DNA from: Amborella trichopoda
Taxonomy: Eukaryota; Streptophyta; Magnoliopsida; Amborellales; Amborellaceae
Reading direction: 5' to 3'
NCBI RefSeq assembly: GCF_000471905.2
Contig: NW_006499435.1
Span: 4,364,937 to 4,428,936 of the forward strand
Length of the DNA stretch: 64,000 nt
Both the position numbers and the translations under genes were made by a program. Shown here piece by piece: positions 1 to 13,399 of the stretch (position 1 is the stretch's first letter; each line of letters begins with the position of its first letter). The notes beneath the pieces are model-generated. The model made no database searches and was not told the DNA's origin. It saw only the letters and a list, made by a program, of their open reading frames with translations.

Positions 1-129
1 ACTTGAGGGACCACATAATATTTTCTGATTATTGTTGTGGAAAGGAAGGAAATGTACACTATGGACCACGGGACCATGCAATCCATTGTCATGAGTTTCG
101 TCACCGTGTAATCTGCCATTGAACGGTGA

Positions 130-1085
130 TTGAGGGATCTGAACCACCTCAGAACATGACATGATCCAAAGTGGCAGTTTCTTTTACCCATTCATCACCG
201 TCCATCCATTGATTGGCATGCACGAGAATTACAGCCACAGATTCTCTATGCCCACAAGATTATTATAAAATAAAAAAATTAAAACACAAATTTTGGAAAA
301 GGGAAAATACGTCAAAATGTACTTAGAATTTGAACTATTTAATATTTTATCTTTTAGTGTAATTTGATAACTTTCAAGACCCATTTTGATGTGTCATTCG
401 ATGGGTTATTAGAAATTTTAAGGAGAGAATGATGTGTAATCTGAAAATTGAAAAAAAAAAATGATTGGATCGGAAACCACCTCGGAAAATAACAAGATCC
501 GCATGGCGGGTTCTATTACCCATTCATCACCGTCCATCCATTGATTGGTATGCACGAGAATTACAGCCACAGATTTTCTATGGCCATAAGATTATTATAA
601 AATAAAAAATTTGGAAAAAGAAAATACTACTTCGAATTTGAACTATTTAATCTTTTATCTTTTAAGTGTAGTTTGATAAATTTCAAAACCCATTTTGATG
701 TATCATTCCAAGGGTTCTTTGAAATTTTACGGAGAGAATGATGCGTAAATTGTCAAAAAAAAAAATGATTGGATCGGGAACCACCTCGGAGCATGACATG
801 ATCCACGTGACGGGTTCTATTACCCATTCATCACCGTCCATCCAGTAATTGGTATGCACGAGAATTACAAGCCACATATTTTCTATGGCCACAAGATTAT
901 TATAAAATGAAAAAATTAAAATATAAAATTTGGAAAAGGGAAAATACGTCAAAATGTAATTAGAACTTGAACTATTTAATATTTTATCTTTAAATGTAAT
1001 TTGATAAATTTCAAAACCCATTTTAATGTGTCATTCGATGGGTTCTTTGAAATTTTATGGAGAGAATGGTGGGTAATTTGAAAAG
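130..1085. repeat. Tandem repeat, about 3 copies of a 306-332 bp unit
   Basis: The phrase cattcatcaccgtccatcca recurs at about 187, 519 and 825, and each time is followed by the same sequence: a gcacgagaattaca block, an AT-rich middle, and the gagagaatgat block. The spacings are 332 and 306 bp. The copies differ by point changes and small indels, so the array is not recent. The ORF-like stretch on the minus strand here lies wholly within the repeat and is not a gene. Confidence 0.85.
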
Positions 1086-4000
1086 AAAAATGATCCTACA
1101 GGACCATCAACCACTCATGTGTGTAGGATTCCAAATGATTATCATTAAATCTGATACGGATTTATAGAAAAATAAAGTCCCACACCAATGTTATAAATTT
1201 TTTAAAAATTCGTACTCACTTTAATGGTGATCTTTTGGAGTCCCACATATATGGGTGGGGGAGAGTCCTATAAGATCATTACTCATCTAAAAATTGACAA
1301 GAAAAAACAAGAAAAGAGGTTAAGATGTGAAATTGATCAAATCCCGATATATAATTTTATAAATTTCCCATTTTAAAAATGATAACATTGTGGTAAGAGG
1401 GGACACAAGGAAAGTAAATAGCATGAGGTATCATCCTATGCACTGTAACATGCAGTACTTGCCCACACATACGGTTGATCTTCACCCATCATTGCCGATA
1501 ATGGATGGCGGATGTTGCCTTACAAGTGCAAGAAAGAAAATAAATTTAAGTCCTAAAAATGACACATCTTGTAACATATATCTATGCCATCCATTTTCAA
1601 AATTTTCAAGTGTTTGTATGTCTGCTCAATCTGCATTATTTTTTAATTTTAAAAACCATACTTAGATGTAAAACGGATTTTTAGGTCATCATTGACATTT
1701 TAAACACCAAAATTACATATTTCGACGAAGTTTGAAAGTGCGTCTTACTTGGATTGTGTAAGGTTAAATAAAACAGAAACATATCAGCAGATAATTGTAT
1801 GAGTTGAGGGTATGTAGCACTGCACATGATGGATGGCAAAGATCAAAGGAGAATAAACAAAATGAACGATTGGGAAACAACAGGCTACACCAATTTTTAG
1901 TTTAAGTAACTAAATGTAGGAGGATTCCAAATTACCCAAAAACAATTAAATTGTCCCATAATTTAGTATCCTATACATGTTCCTAGGTAGGGATCATACA
2001 CTTGGTTTTTTATTTCCCTCTTAACATAGAAACTCTTGCGTAAGATCATATTTCAATTTGATTATTTAAGCTTTAATTTGATTATTTAGAGCATGGGTTC
2101 TATACAAACCGCTTCCAAAATAAAAACCTACTAAAGCCCTCCTTAATAGAAAAGATAATGGTATTTTAAACTTTTTTCAGTAAATAAAGCACTAAAAAGT
2201 GCAAACAATGTCCGTACAAAATTTGATAATGCATTAAACATCCCTAACTTTTATGCTAACTTTTAAGAAAAATGCCATTTAAGTACACGACAATAAATAA
2301 CAAAATTTTCACAAAAAGTCAAGGCTTCACGCTATTCAAACTTTTTAGGGGGACAAACAAAGCCAAGATTCAATTGTGAACTGGAAAAAGTTTACAGACA
2401 AAGAGAGCAAAGATTTAAATGTGAATTGCAAAAAGTCTACATTCAAATCATCGTTAGAATCTTACTGTAGAAATAGGGTTGCAATAATATGTAACAATAT
2501 TGTTCTTATATGTAACATCTATTTGTTTTAAATGGTGCAGGTTTTATTTTATCATAAAAGACATGATGATTTTTTTGGAATATCTCAAAAGATATGTCCA
2601 ATCTACTCGTCGAGTAGACAAGACCTAGGTCAGGGTATGGGCTCAAAAATTGGACCGGGCAAGTTTGGGTCTAGGTCCTACATTATATTTTTGAGTCCCA
2701 ATTTATAAACTATAAAACATATTTAAAATATAAATATTTTGATTTTTGGATCGAGTTCAGATTCCACATTATATTTTTGGGTCTGGGTCTGGGGCTTGGT
2801 CCAATAACTTTGGGGTCAGAGTCCCAGTCCGGTCTATGTCTAGAATCCTAGACTGTTCAAGTGTTCTAGCCAATTTTGAAGACTGGTTTAGTGCCAAAAG
2901 ATTTATTGCCGCCACATGATTATACTATGTATTTGCTCCCTCAGGTAAAATTTATGCTCAAAGTATTTGTTGGATCCCAAAATCTTTGAATGTAACCTCT
3001 ATATCCAAACAATTAACATCAGAAATAAATAAATGGCAAACGCTATGTGCCTTAAAAATAAAATGTACCAAGATTGATAATGAACTTTTCAATTTTTGTA
3101 GAACATTTTTTTTCCGCCCCCTTAATATGACCCTATGGTGATATTTAGATAGATCCGAAATTTTTGTATAAAAAAACTCCTCCCAACTAGCTCTTTTGCC
3201 AAGGAAGTTGTTGTACAGTATGTGCCAAAGGGAGCATGCTATATTTGTTTGTTTAAAATAATATCAATAAAATGGCCAAATTGCATGCCAATACATTGGC
3301 TACATTCTAGAAATCATTTAGTTGGTTGCAGGGTTTTAAAAAAAGTGGCGATCCTGATCGAAATTGCCCAATCCTAATAGAAAATTTGGAGAATGGCCTC
3401 GTTCTCCCAATATAACAGTAGTTGGATGATTCCTATTAGAAACCGGCAAGTTCACTACTTCTGTCCGGGAACATGCTGGTCCAATCCAATCTCTCTCTTT
3501 TTTTTCTTTTTTTTTCTTTTTTTTTCAATTTTTAAGGTTTTTTTTGCTCTGCTTACAACCAAACCGCGACCAATATTTGGGAATGGAAATCCAGGTAAGT
3601 GATTCATCTTTTTAAATATTGTTTGGGCGTATTACGAACTATAATCCCTCAACTACAAAAAGACCAACCCACCCATGTTTCCGAATTCAACCATTGAACA
3701 AATTAGGTCACGTTAATAATTTAGTGATTGAAGTTGCTCAAGTCAACTGACTTAAATACCCTTGTTGATTTTGGATAGAATGTTTTGTCCTTTAAAAGTG
3801 TAATTTGTGTTTGGAATCTAGGATAAGCAGCAGTGTTTATACCTTCTTAGCTAAAGTGATTTAAGTAGGTCCAACTTACCAAATGCCACACTTATTTCAA
3901 GTTTCAAACCCCTTAAAAAATTACGGATTGAAACCCTACATTGGGTTTGGAACCTGAAACAATAGCAATTGGTTTTTTTTTTTTTTTCATAGAGTTCTTC

Positions 4001-4860
4001 AAGGGGTACTTAAACAAAAGATAATTTTAAAAGTAACCAACTTGTTGGTAAAATTAAAATTTTTAAGTTTATGATCCCAATTACTTTTTAAGGTAGTTTT
4101 ACCATTTTGATGAAACTTTCCCTCAAACAACAAGAAAAATAACTTGGAATAAAACATCCCAAATTTTAGAAATCATGAAATTTTAAAATAAGCATGTGAG
4201 GTTAGAAAATTATAAATATAAAAATACATACTTACGTTTTTAAAAATTTAGAGAGAAAATATGAAATTGACTTGAAATTTCTATGCATCAATTTATCTAC
4301 AATACATCATTCTAACGGCGATGTTAGAAAACTCGACCCACAAAATTATTATTATAAATATCCCTGAGGTGGTATTATTCTTAATTTTAGGGAAAGGCAA
4401 TGAAGGTAATTTCCATACACCCAAAATGAAGTTGAAATGCAATGAGATTCACTCATCAATGATTCAAATTTCAGACGGTGTAAATTTAATACGTTTTTTA
4501 AAATAATATTAAAATATTACACGTCTTTTGATATAACATCAAATCTACATTTATCAAATAAAATAGATGATATAAATTAATACGACCTTACTTCTACAAT
4601 TACAATTGTATCCTTATATAAACCTTTTTCTCAAAACATTAGCAATAGTAAAAAATGGTATTTTCCATTAAAAATTTCGGGGAAAAGGTTTTGGACTCCT
4701 CTTGCTTTAAAGCTTTTACTTACAGAGTATATATAATTTTTGGTTTTCACTTTTGGAATATGTTCCTTCTTCCACCGTGATTTAAAGACAAGTTACTTTA
4801 GATTAAGGGGAGACAAAAAAGTTGATGAGATGCCCTTTGATATTAACATATCATGACCGC
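1086..4860. other. Intergenic AT-rich DNA, no gene seen
   Basis: No ORF here has recognisable protein similarity or splice-linked neighbours. At 2620-2870 there is a GGGTCTAGG/GGTCTGGG-rich block containing two copies of cattatatttttgggtc-like sequence, possibly a decayed transposon end. Pyrimidine-rich runs lie near 3500-3540. Nothing else can be supported. Confidence 0.6.
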
Positions 4861-4879
4861 ATTTATGTAGATAAGCACA

Positions 4880-6270
4880 ACGCGAGTGCATATACTGTAC
4901 ACCTACTCTATTGGTCTGAAGACCTACGTGGGAGATCTTTTCATTCTAAAGTTTTGAGAATCACTTAAAAGATCACTAGATGATTACTTTGAAAATAAAA
5001 AGTTTGAAATTTGAGTTTTCTAATCCAAAAATTGGATGGGTCTTTGTTCAATCTTGAGACGTTATATTTTTTAAAAATTATCGCAAATATATCTTAATTT
5101 AAGTTTAATTAAAAAAAAAATTTAAACTTTCGTTTATCTCGTCAATACTCTTTTTTTTCATTTTTGACTTTTTTTGGACCAAAATGACCTTCACGGGACT
5201 CTTACTACCGTAATACATATCATTTTATACAGTATTTTAAATACCATAGTAACTACAAGTAAAATTACAATACTTTAAGTACCGTAAAAGTTTGGCCATC
5301 ACTGTGAAGCCAATTACGGTACTTTAAGTACCATAAAAGTTAAAACCCATTATACAGTATTTTAAGTACCGTAACAACTAACTCATCTTATACGACACTT
5401 AGAATGCCGTAAATCCTTTTCTCATTATGTTTATCTATTTCATCTCTAATTCTTTTTATGTTTATATCTTATTTCTCTCTATAATTCTTTTTAATATTTA
5501 TCTCTTAATTCTCTATTTAGTTCTTTTTCATCTCATATTTCTCTCTATACAATCTCATCACCGTTTCTTTGGATAGATCATGTCATTTGTTTTGCATAGC
5601 CGAAGTCGGTGTTTGATTACTCTCTCTAAAGAAACGATCATGACATTGTAGAGAGAGAAAGAAGAGATAAAAAAAGAATTAGAGAGAGAAAGAAGAGATA
5701 AATATTACAAAAAATTAGAGAGAAAAAAAATAGATAAACATAAAAATAATTAGAGATGAAAGAGATAAACAGAATAAGGTTTACGACATTTTAAGTGCCG
5801 TATAACATGCGTTAGTGTTTACAATACTTAAAATGCCACATAAGGGTTAGTGTAGGTTTACAGTACTTAAAGTACCGTATAAAATGCCCTGAGCATTACG
5901 GTACTAAAAGTACCGTATAAAATTCCCTAAATATTACGGTAATACGACTACCTTGAAGCTCATTTTAGTAAAAAAAAAAAAAATCGAAAATGAGAAAAAA
6001 GGGTGGAGACGAGATAAACAAAAGTTTGGGTTTTTTTTTTTCTAATTAAACTTAAATTAAGGTATATTTACGATAATTTCCCTATATTTTTCAAGTTTAT
6101 GGAAAGTGCAATTTAAAAAAAAAAAATTAAAATGTAGAGAGAGTGAATTTTTTTATTATTGAGGAATTCAAAATTTAAGGTCTTAAAATTACTCCTAAAT
6201 TGGGTTTTATTCAAGCGACTAAATAGATAAATAGACTCCCATTGAGGCATGAAATCTTTTGGCTATTTAG
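4880..6270 (+). mobile_element. MITE of family 3 (catgaaatcttttgg type), split by a foldback element
   Basis: The left part (about 4880-5071) and right part (about 6083-6270) together match the uninterrupted copies at 7560-7910, 14225-14612, 17325-17705 and 59943-60355. Shared landmarks are a gcatatactgtacac start, a gatcactagatgatta block, an aaattggat...caatcttgaga block, and a gaggcatgaaatcttttgg end. The element at 5072-6082 is inserted in the middle, so family 3 is the older of the two. Confidence 0.75.
5072..6082. mobile_element. Foldback Mutator-like element with palindromic internal repeats
   Basis: A 1.0-kb element flanked by an exact 9-bp direct repeat, tatattttt (5063-5071 and 6083-6091), as expected for the Mutator superfamily. 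Its ends are inverted: ATTATCGCAAATATATC on the left against ATTATCGTAAATATACC read inward from the right. Almost the whole element folds back on itself, with the loop near 5570-5640. Between the ends there are about nine copies of a palindrome-like unit close to GGTACTTTAAGTACC, preceded by TA(C) and followed by GTA. There is no coding capacity, so it is non-autonomous. Confidence 0.85.
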
Positions 6271-6282
6271 ATCAGGTACATT

Positions 6283-8767
6283 ATTATGAAAATATTGATA
6301 ATCTCAATCAATCTCTCTCTCTCTCTATCTCTCTATGAGATGTGTGCGTGCACACATGCGTGTGGGAGAAAGAGACCAGATTCATTATCTACCAAATAGA
6401 TAATATACTTTCACTGAAAATGGTATATAGTCATTTTCCCATTTTTTGAATAAATTTAATTTCTTTTTTTTTTAAATCTTGATAATTGATATGAGATCCA
6501 CACGTGTGCCCATGTGTGTATAAGTTTTTAAAAAATATAAATTCATAAATTCCCTAACCCTTGGCTACAGTATTCACCAAGAAATGCCCTAAAATCAAAT
6601 AAAGGTACATGCAAAGTTGCTTATGTATATAGCAAATTAATTATGCATAAATATCACTATCAATTGTATATAGAAAACCCAAGTGGATGTATATTATAAC
6701 ACTATCTATTCCTTAAGCATGAAGGTCAAAATCACCTTAGCTACAAGAATGAAATATGATATCTTCGGGAAAAATTGATGTGTCACAAAGTTTAATAGAA
6801 AAGATTTATTTAGATTTTGAGCTCGGCCAATAACACACTTCTACTCAACCACTCGATTTTACATTTGATTGCTAAATGTCATTGTAACCTCCTTATACCA
6901 ACACCTACTGTAGATATCATATTGGATATGATCCCAAATAAAAAAAAGTTAGGATGAAGTTTCTATAAGACCTAGGCTTTATGAAAATAAAAAAAAGCTT
7001 CTCCTCCTAATTTCAGAAAACCACTTTCGGCATCAAAAACCTCTATAATGGCTCTAAAATCAATTCCGGACACTAAAAAGAAATTGAAACAAAAAATTAC
7101 AAATATTGCCAATCTCTGAACACTTGTTTTTAAGGCAAAATAGACGGTTTAGAAGTTATGTTGCAATATATACTATTTTAAAAATTTGAAATCCTAATTT
7201 TTTTCATAACCATAACGTTCAAGATGAGATGATCGATTTAAAGGTTTCCAATACTTCAATGACAATACTCATTGAGTTATGAGATGAGGGTTTACTTATT
7301 TTAATAGAACTCCAGCCCTATCAAACCATTTTCCTATAAGTTATGATGTATACTCTCCCATGGGAATACCCTCTTAATATATTCCCTCATAAGATGCTCT
7401 CTATGGTTTGACCCTCTCACTCTGTAACGAAATGTCTTTTATGTAGGAGGTATCGATTGAATGGTTTTAAAATACTTTGTGTTAAATATTAAAAGAACAG
7501 TAAGATAAACCTATCATTTGGTTGTCCACTAGTAAATAAATGACAGCAAGCAGTGTATGTTCTTGAGGGAGCACATTGTACACTTATTTTCTCTGGAGAA
7601 TGAGCTACTTCATAGAGTTTTTTTTATCCAAAACTATGATATCTACCAAATGAATCACCAAATGATTATTTAGAAAAATGTGGTTTTTTCTTAAAATTAG
7701 ATACACAAATTGGATGATATTTTCTCAATCATAATGTTATTTTTAGATTGATGTTATATTTCACAGCACATATCAGATTTTTTTTATTTGATTTCTGGTT
7801 TAATGAGGTTACGTCCGCAAAATTTAGGGGCCTAAAAGTACTCTTAGATTGAGTCTTATCTAAGGGAGTAAATAAATGCTCCCGCAGGATCATAAAACCT
7901 TTTGATTATAAACAATTAAATAACTATAGCCTGTTATCCAATAATTTCCTGAAGGAGTCGGTTTGATCATTTGTCAAGCCTCTCATGTGAGACAAAGTAT
8001 ATATCAACCTTGTTTTCTTTTATTATTAACTATTATTCATTAATATATGATTAAAATAACACTAGAAAATAAAAAAGTTATTGAAAATCATGAAATATTC
8101 TCATTGATCTACAAAATAAATAAAAAATAGTAAAAAAATGTAATGTTGTCATTGATCCATAAAACATGATAAGTGTAAAGTGTCATAGGATAGCCGTTTA
8201 CAGACCTAGAACACAAGACAATGACGAGATAACTGAAAGGCCTTAATAAATGATATTTTTTAAAAACAATACATATTCAGCTACTCATTTTTTGTTTATC
8301 CACTTGGTGGTTTTTTATATGGCCACCTAAACATGAGGTGGGGAAATATTAAAAAATGAGTGGTGGTTTTTCCCCCAAAACAGGAATGGGATGGTTTATA
8401 AACTTCATACGTTGTTATGTTCTATATTATCTTTTTTAAGCAAGGACAGTTTCTATAAGTTTGTGTAGAAATGAGAGACCTCTTAAAAATCTATTTTTGA
8501 GATGTATTTTTAGACCTATTTTTTAAGGATATGTAATCTCTAACATGAAGATCATGAATATGAAAAAATAAATGAAAATTGAAAATTGAAAATAATAATT
8601 CTATTAAGCAAACATTTGAACGGTTGGTTTCAATTATTCTTAGATGGGCACCTATACCTTGGGGACGACAAATGTAGAAACCGCATGAAAAAATTTTCTT
8701 TTAGTTGAGCAGCGTAAAATTGACACGTTTTTAAGATAGTATAAAAAAAAAGTAAGATCTTTAAAGA
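6283..8767. other. Intergenic DNA with two MITE copies, no gene
   Basis: About 6952-7340 is a MITE-like unit (caaaaacctctataatgg...ctatcaaaccattttccta) whose relative lies at 30880-31255. About 7560-7910 is a family 3 MITE. A (CT)n run is at 6311-6334. The rest is AT-rich sequence with no supportable ORF. Confidence 0.55.
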
Positions 8768-9050
8768 NNNNNNNNNNNNNNNNNNNNNNNNNNNNNNNNN
8801 NNNNNNNNNNNNNNNNNNNNNNNNNNNNNNNNNNNNNNNNNNNNNNNNNNNNNNNNNNNNNNNNNNNNNNNNNNNNNNNNNNNNNNNNNNNNNNNNNNNN
8901 NNNNNNNNNNNNNNNNNNNNNNNNNNNNNNNNNNNNNNNNNNNNNNNNNNNNNNNNNNNNNNNNNNNNNNNNNNNNNNNNNNNNNNNNNNNNNNNNNNNN
9001 NNNNNNNNNNNNNNNNNNNNNNNNNNNNNNNNNNNNNNNNNNNNNNNNNN
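8768..9050. other. Assembly gap (283 N)
   Basis: A run of N. The sequence resuming at 9051 is the interior of a family 2 MITE, so the gap hides at least the start of that repeat. Confidence 0.99.
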
Positions 9051-9335
9051 CTATTTGTATATCTAATTAATAAATTTTAAATTTAAAAAATGGTTAAAAT
9101 CAAGTAGATCTATAAACATATGAAAATATTGTAAATGGACGGTGTAGATAATATATTGTAAAATGCACTATTTTTGAGACTCAAAATCTTTTTATTTTTC
9201 ATAGTTATACATCTCAATGTCGAGCTAATCAATCAAAGGGTTTTTCGATATTAAAGCTACTTTTTCCGATGGATTTTTGAGGTGCATCCGTAGTTCTACA
9301 TTATAAGTTTGCATCCTTATTATATAAACTTTTTC
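9051..9335. mobile_element. MITE family 2 (TTGCAACC type), 5' part lost in gap
   Basis: It contains the family landmarks: aatcaagtagatctataaac, a glossy AT stretch, catctcaatgtcgag, and an end reading cttattatataaactttttcc. It matches 10027-10407, 33901-34262 and 54957-55337. The beginning falls inside the N gap. Confidence 0.7.
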
Positions 9336-10026
9336 CATCAAATATACACTGATAAAATGATTTGGCTGGATTACTATAACATTACTCCTAAAAGCATGGT
9401 TACTCCTAAAAGCATGGTTTCGAAATAAAAAAAGAAGTATGCAATAATATATACCAACGCAAAAAGTTTATATGAGGTTGCAACCTTATACTATAGAAGT
9501 AAGGCGTACCCCAAAAAATTCAATACAAAAGAGTTTTTTGAAGTTGGAAAACCTTCCAATTAACATCTTGACCTTGAGATTTATGTTATAAAGGAATTTC
9601 AAGTCCTAAAATATTATGAGAATTTCAAATCTTAAAATTTATGATATAAGTTATTTGAACAGTCTATTTTCAAGATTTTGTAGTGTTTATAGATATGCTT
9701 AATTTGCACTACTTTTAAAATATTGAATATCATAAATAGGGTTAAATATGGATTTTTAAACCATCATAAAGTTTATGACACTGGAACTACCTATTTTAGC
9801 AAAATTTAGATGTGTGTGGTACTTATACAATACAAGGTGGGTATCTTATACAAACCTCACTCTATACAAGTAGCACATTCTCGGAGCATACTATATATTT
9901 ACTCCTTGGGGTGAAATAGCTCTTTATTAGGATTTTCAAGACCTTGAATATCTTAAACCACTTTAAATTCCCAAATGTGTATGGTTTATCCTGTTCTTAA
10001 ACACTTAGATTTGACCATTAAAAAAC

Positions 10027-10407
10027 GGAAAAACTTTATATAAGGTCGCAACCTTAAAATGTAGAATTAAAGATGCGCCTAAAAACTCCATAGGAAAAGT
10101 TTGTTTAATTGAATCATCTCGGCATCAAGATGTATGATGAAGATAAAGAAAAAAAGGATTTTGAGTCCCATAAATGGTGCATCTTGCAACATATTATCTA
10201 GACCATTCATTTTCAAGATTTTCGTATATTTATAGATCTTCTAGATTTTAACCATTTTTGGAGTTTAAAATTTTATAATTAGATATGAAAATAGATTTTA
10301 AGATAATCTTAAGAAATTTTTTACACCAAAATTACATGTTTTGATAAAATTTGGAGGTGCTCCTTAATTGGATTGTTTAAGGTTTCAACCTTATAAAAAT
10401 CGCACCC
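10027..10407. mobile_element. MITE family 2, complete copy with 9-bp target duplication
   Basis: The ends are GGAAAAACTTTATATAAGGT on the left and, read inward, GGGTGCGATTTTTATAAGGT on the right. The flanks are ttaaaaaac (10018-10026) and ttaaaaaaa (10408-10416), an 8/9 match, fitting a Mutator-type insertion. The element is 381 bp and non-coding. Confidence 0.8.
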
Positions 10408-12739
10408 TTAAAAAAATTAAATAGCTCTATATAATTTTAGGATGTTATTTTACATATATATATTTAAAATTTTCCATTTTTGAGGCTTGTGGCTAAGTTG
10501 AGGAAGATGCATCTACAAAAGTTGGGGGTCTTAAGAGTACTCTGAGACAAGATTTGAACCCGGCCACATGCTCTTGCAGGAGCATGTACTTTTTTCCGAT
10601 AATTAATGATGCGCCGTACACTTATTTTTGAGAAAAAATAAATAAATTTAAACCTTTTAACTTTGGGCAAAATCCGTTGTGCTATAGAATGTAAATAACC
10701 TTTTTGACAGTGACAGAAATGAAAATGGCAACCAAATTATATATGGTGTGGAAGAGAGTGACAATATTAATAAAAATCATAGATGTCAAGATGGGACCTA
10801 ATCAGTGATTCGATCAGTGCCTTGGTCATCTAGTCAAAAAATAATAATTAGTTTGATTAAAAATTGGTCAAAATTAGTATTTATGCTTCGGTCATTTAGT
10901 CAAAAAATAATAATTAGTTTGATTAAAAATTGGTCAAAATTAGTATTTAACTGGCCCTTCATTGTCTAATTGGCCAGTTTCGACAACAGATCGAATAAAG
11001 TTAGGAAATTAATATGTTATATATTTTTAAAATCTTATTTTTGATATTTTTTTATATTTTTTAAATAATATTCTAACTAGCTTAATTGACGTTCATACAA
11101 ATTTTGGCTAGACTAAACCCTTCACCAATTTGGTGGTTGATTGGTTGATCTGTTCCCAATAACACTGATGAAGACAACAAAAATTTGGTCGGAAAAGAGA
11201 GAGACTATTTTCCTATCCATTATATTTATTTGGTCATTTTGAAGAAAACACTTAAAATAACATCATGAATAATAAAACGTTTTTAAGTTTTAAAATATAA
11301 ATTTTTAGGGAAAGACTTGTTTCTACTCATCATGAGTCACTCTCAATAAGTCCATCCAAACATGATTTGTTTGACTTTAAAATCTAGCAACAAAAAAAAG
11401 ATTTTAAGCACATATAACCGTAGATCTAATAGTGCACAAATATATTTTATTAATTTCATTTGATTAACTTGGAATTTGTGGCTGATGTCAACCCAATTTC
11501 TACATAAAAACACTTTCTAAGTTTTTTTCTTTTTTTAAAAAAAAAAACTTTTCCACGGGTATCTTGCTAGAGTAAATAAGATGTGTACGAAAAAAAAAAT
11601 GAGACCAGGTGCGTGATACACATAAGGCATGCATCTTAAACAATCAAAATAAGATATACCTTTAACAGCAGTTCAAACTTTCTACCCATCACATCGAAAA
11701 TGTAGTTTTGGTTGCAAAAACTTTATGATAGCTTAAAAATCCATTTTCATTTCTAATTATAAAATTAAAAACTCTAAAAAAAAAAAAGGTACAAGTTGGG
11801 CAGATTTATAAAAATTTGAAAATTTTGAAAACTAATGATCCCTATAATATGTTATTATTTTTGGACTTGAAATCCTTTTTTTTTTAATATCCATATAATT
11901 GAGATGATCAATTAAAGGGTTTTTCAACATTAGAATTATTTTTATAAAGATTATACCGGTCATCAAATCGGTGAGATGTCTAATCCAATCAAAATCGGTC
12001 TAATTTCCGATCCAACTAATTTGACCAAATTCTAAAAACATAAGGAATTGTTTAAAAATATGTGGTACATTAAAAAAAGAAGTTGCCCACTTTGTTTGGC
12101 CGTTTAAAGTGACCAAAGCCAGTCAGACACTGACTTACGTTTTGCTATTATCAATTTTGCTCTAGACTATACCAGCCAAAGCACCAATCGGTAGTTTGAT
12201 CAGTAAGTAACCAAACTTACTCTAGACCGTAGCAGTCAAAGCATTAATCGGTGATCAAACTAATCGAACTGTCAATCAAACCTAATCTCCGTAACTATAA
12301 TCAAGCCGACATTTTACCAATCTTACTTGTGTAGTATAAAGTTGACTCCTAAAATAATATTTATTCCTAAACAAATATCCCTACCATATCATTTCCCAGT
12401 TCTTGGGTGAACAAATTTTCTTAGTGGTAGCAGCTAATGTTAAGTTTTATCATAATAAGTAATTCTAACCTAACACCCCAACTTTGTGCGCTCCCATTCA
12501 TGAGGAACCAACGGCCAGGATCAATGACAGGTGTACATACTGGTTTATCTACCATGCCAATGTCATGATGAGGTCAGAATGTATGGTTGAACAGGAATTG
12601 GTGTCCACTTAGGCAAAGAGGAGCCAAGGCCACAAGATTGCATCCCCTTTAATGGCAAAGCTTTTAATGTTTTTGTTGGGGTGGTAATTCATGGTTCAGT
12701 GGTGCAAGACATAAGACATTATCTAAAATCTATGAAGAA
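10408..12739. other. Intergenic DNA, no gene; 66-bp tandem duplication at 10822-10951
   Basis: The sequence gtcaaaaaataataattag and its surroundings is repeated with a 66-bp period at 10825 and 10891. About 11600-11960 resembles a degraded family 2 MITE. At 11940-12310 there are recurring cgatcaaac/ccaatcggt motifs, probably a decayed transposon. No coding sequence can be supported. Confidence 0.5.
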
Positions 12740-12781
12740 ATGGATGGCATTCACTACCTGAAAGCCATGGATCTCCACCAC

Positions 12782-12787
12782 TCACTC

Positions 12788-12825
<38 letters not shown>

Positions 12826-13010
12826 GCATGGATATCCACCACTCACTCCCCCTCCTCTCTCTCTCTCTCTCTCTCTCCACCATCACATCATATCCTCTCT
12901 CTCTCTCTTCTCCAACCATGTCCTCTCTCTCCCCACCATGTCTCGTCTTCTCTCTTTCCCCAACTGTGTTCTCTCTCTCTCCCCACCCCACTGTCCCTTT
13001 CTCTCTCTTT
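12782..13010 (+). repeat. Polypyrimidine (CT)n tract
   Basis: There are long CTCTCT runs at 12791-12822 and 12857-12877, then a degenerate CT-rich stretch to about 13010. The phrase atggatatccaccactcactccc is partly duplicated around the first run. ORFs on both strands are artefacts of the dinucleotide repeat. Confidence 0.9.
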
Positions 13011-13276
13011 CTCATTTTTATGTTAAAGTTTGAAATGGAGGGTGAGACATTATGTTGAGGCATCGGCTCACTAACCACGAATACCTCAACGCCATTCCCG
13101 TCATCGTTTCCTCTGTCTGTCTCTCTCAGAGCCATGGAAATCCACCATGGTGCATGAGAGAGTTGTGTTCCATGTCATTTTCATCTCTCTTTCTAACGAA
13201 ATTAATGATATTTACTATCTAAAAGCCAAGAAAATAGATCTCGATGCATGAGACATTATGTTTTATATCATTTTGA

Positions 13277-13304
13277 TCTATATATATATATATATATATA
13301 TATA
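13277..13304. repeat. (TA)n microsatellite
   Basis: An uninterrupted TATATA run of about 28 bp between tgatc and aaaggataat. Confidence 0.9.
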
Positions 13305-13399
13305 AAGGATAATTAACAATTCACCGCCCATTAAATACAGTGATTAATATTAGAATGGGCTTTATTATATATATTGGGAAAACTTATTATACATACCGA

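Noticed and set aside
5200-5950. CRISPR-like array, because of regularly repeated palindromic units
   Set aside because: Spacing is irregular, units occur in mirrored order in two arms of a foldback transposon, and the genome is a plant.
12740-13135. Overlapping Ser/Leu-rich and Arg/Glu-rich open frames on both strands
   Set aside because: Produced by the CT/GA dinucleotide repeat, which is open in several frames.
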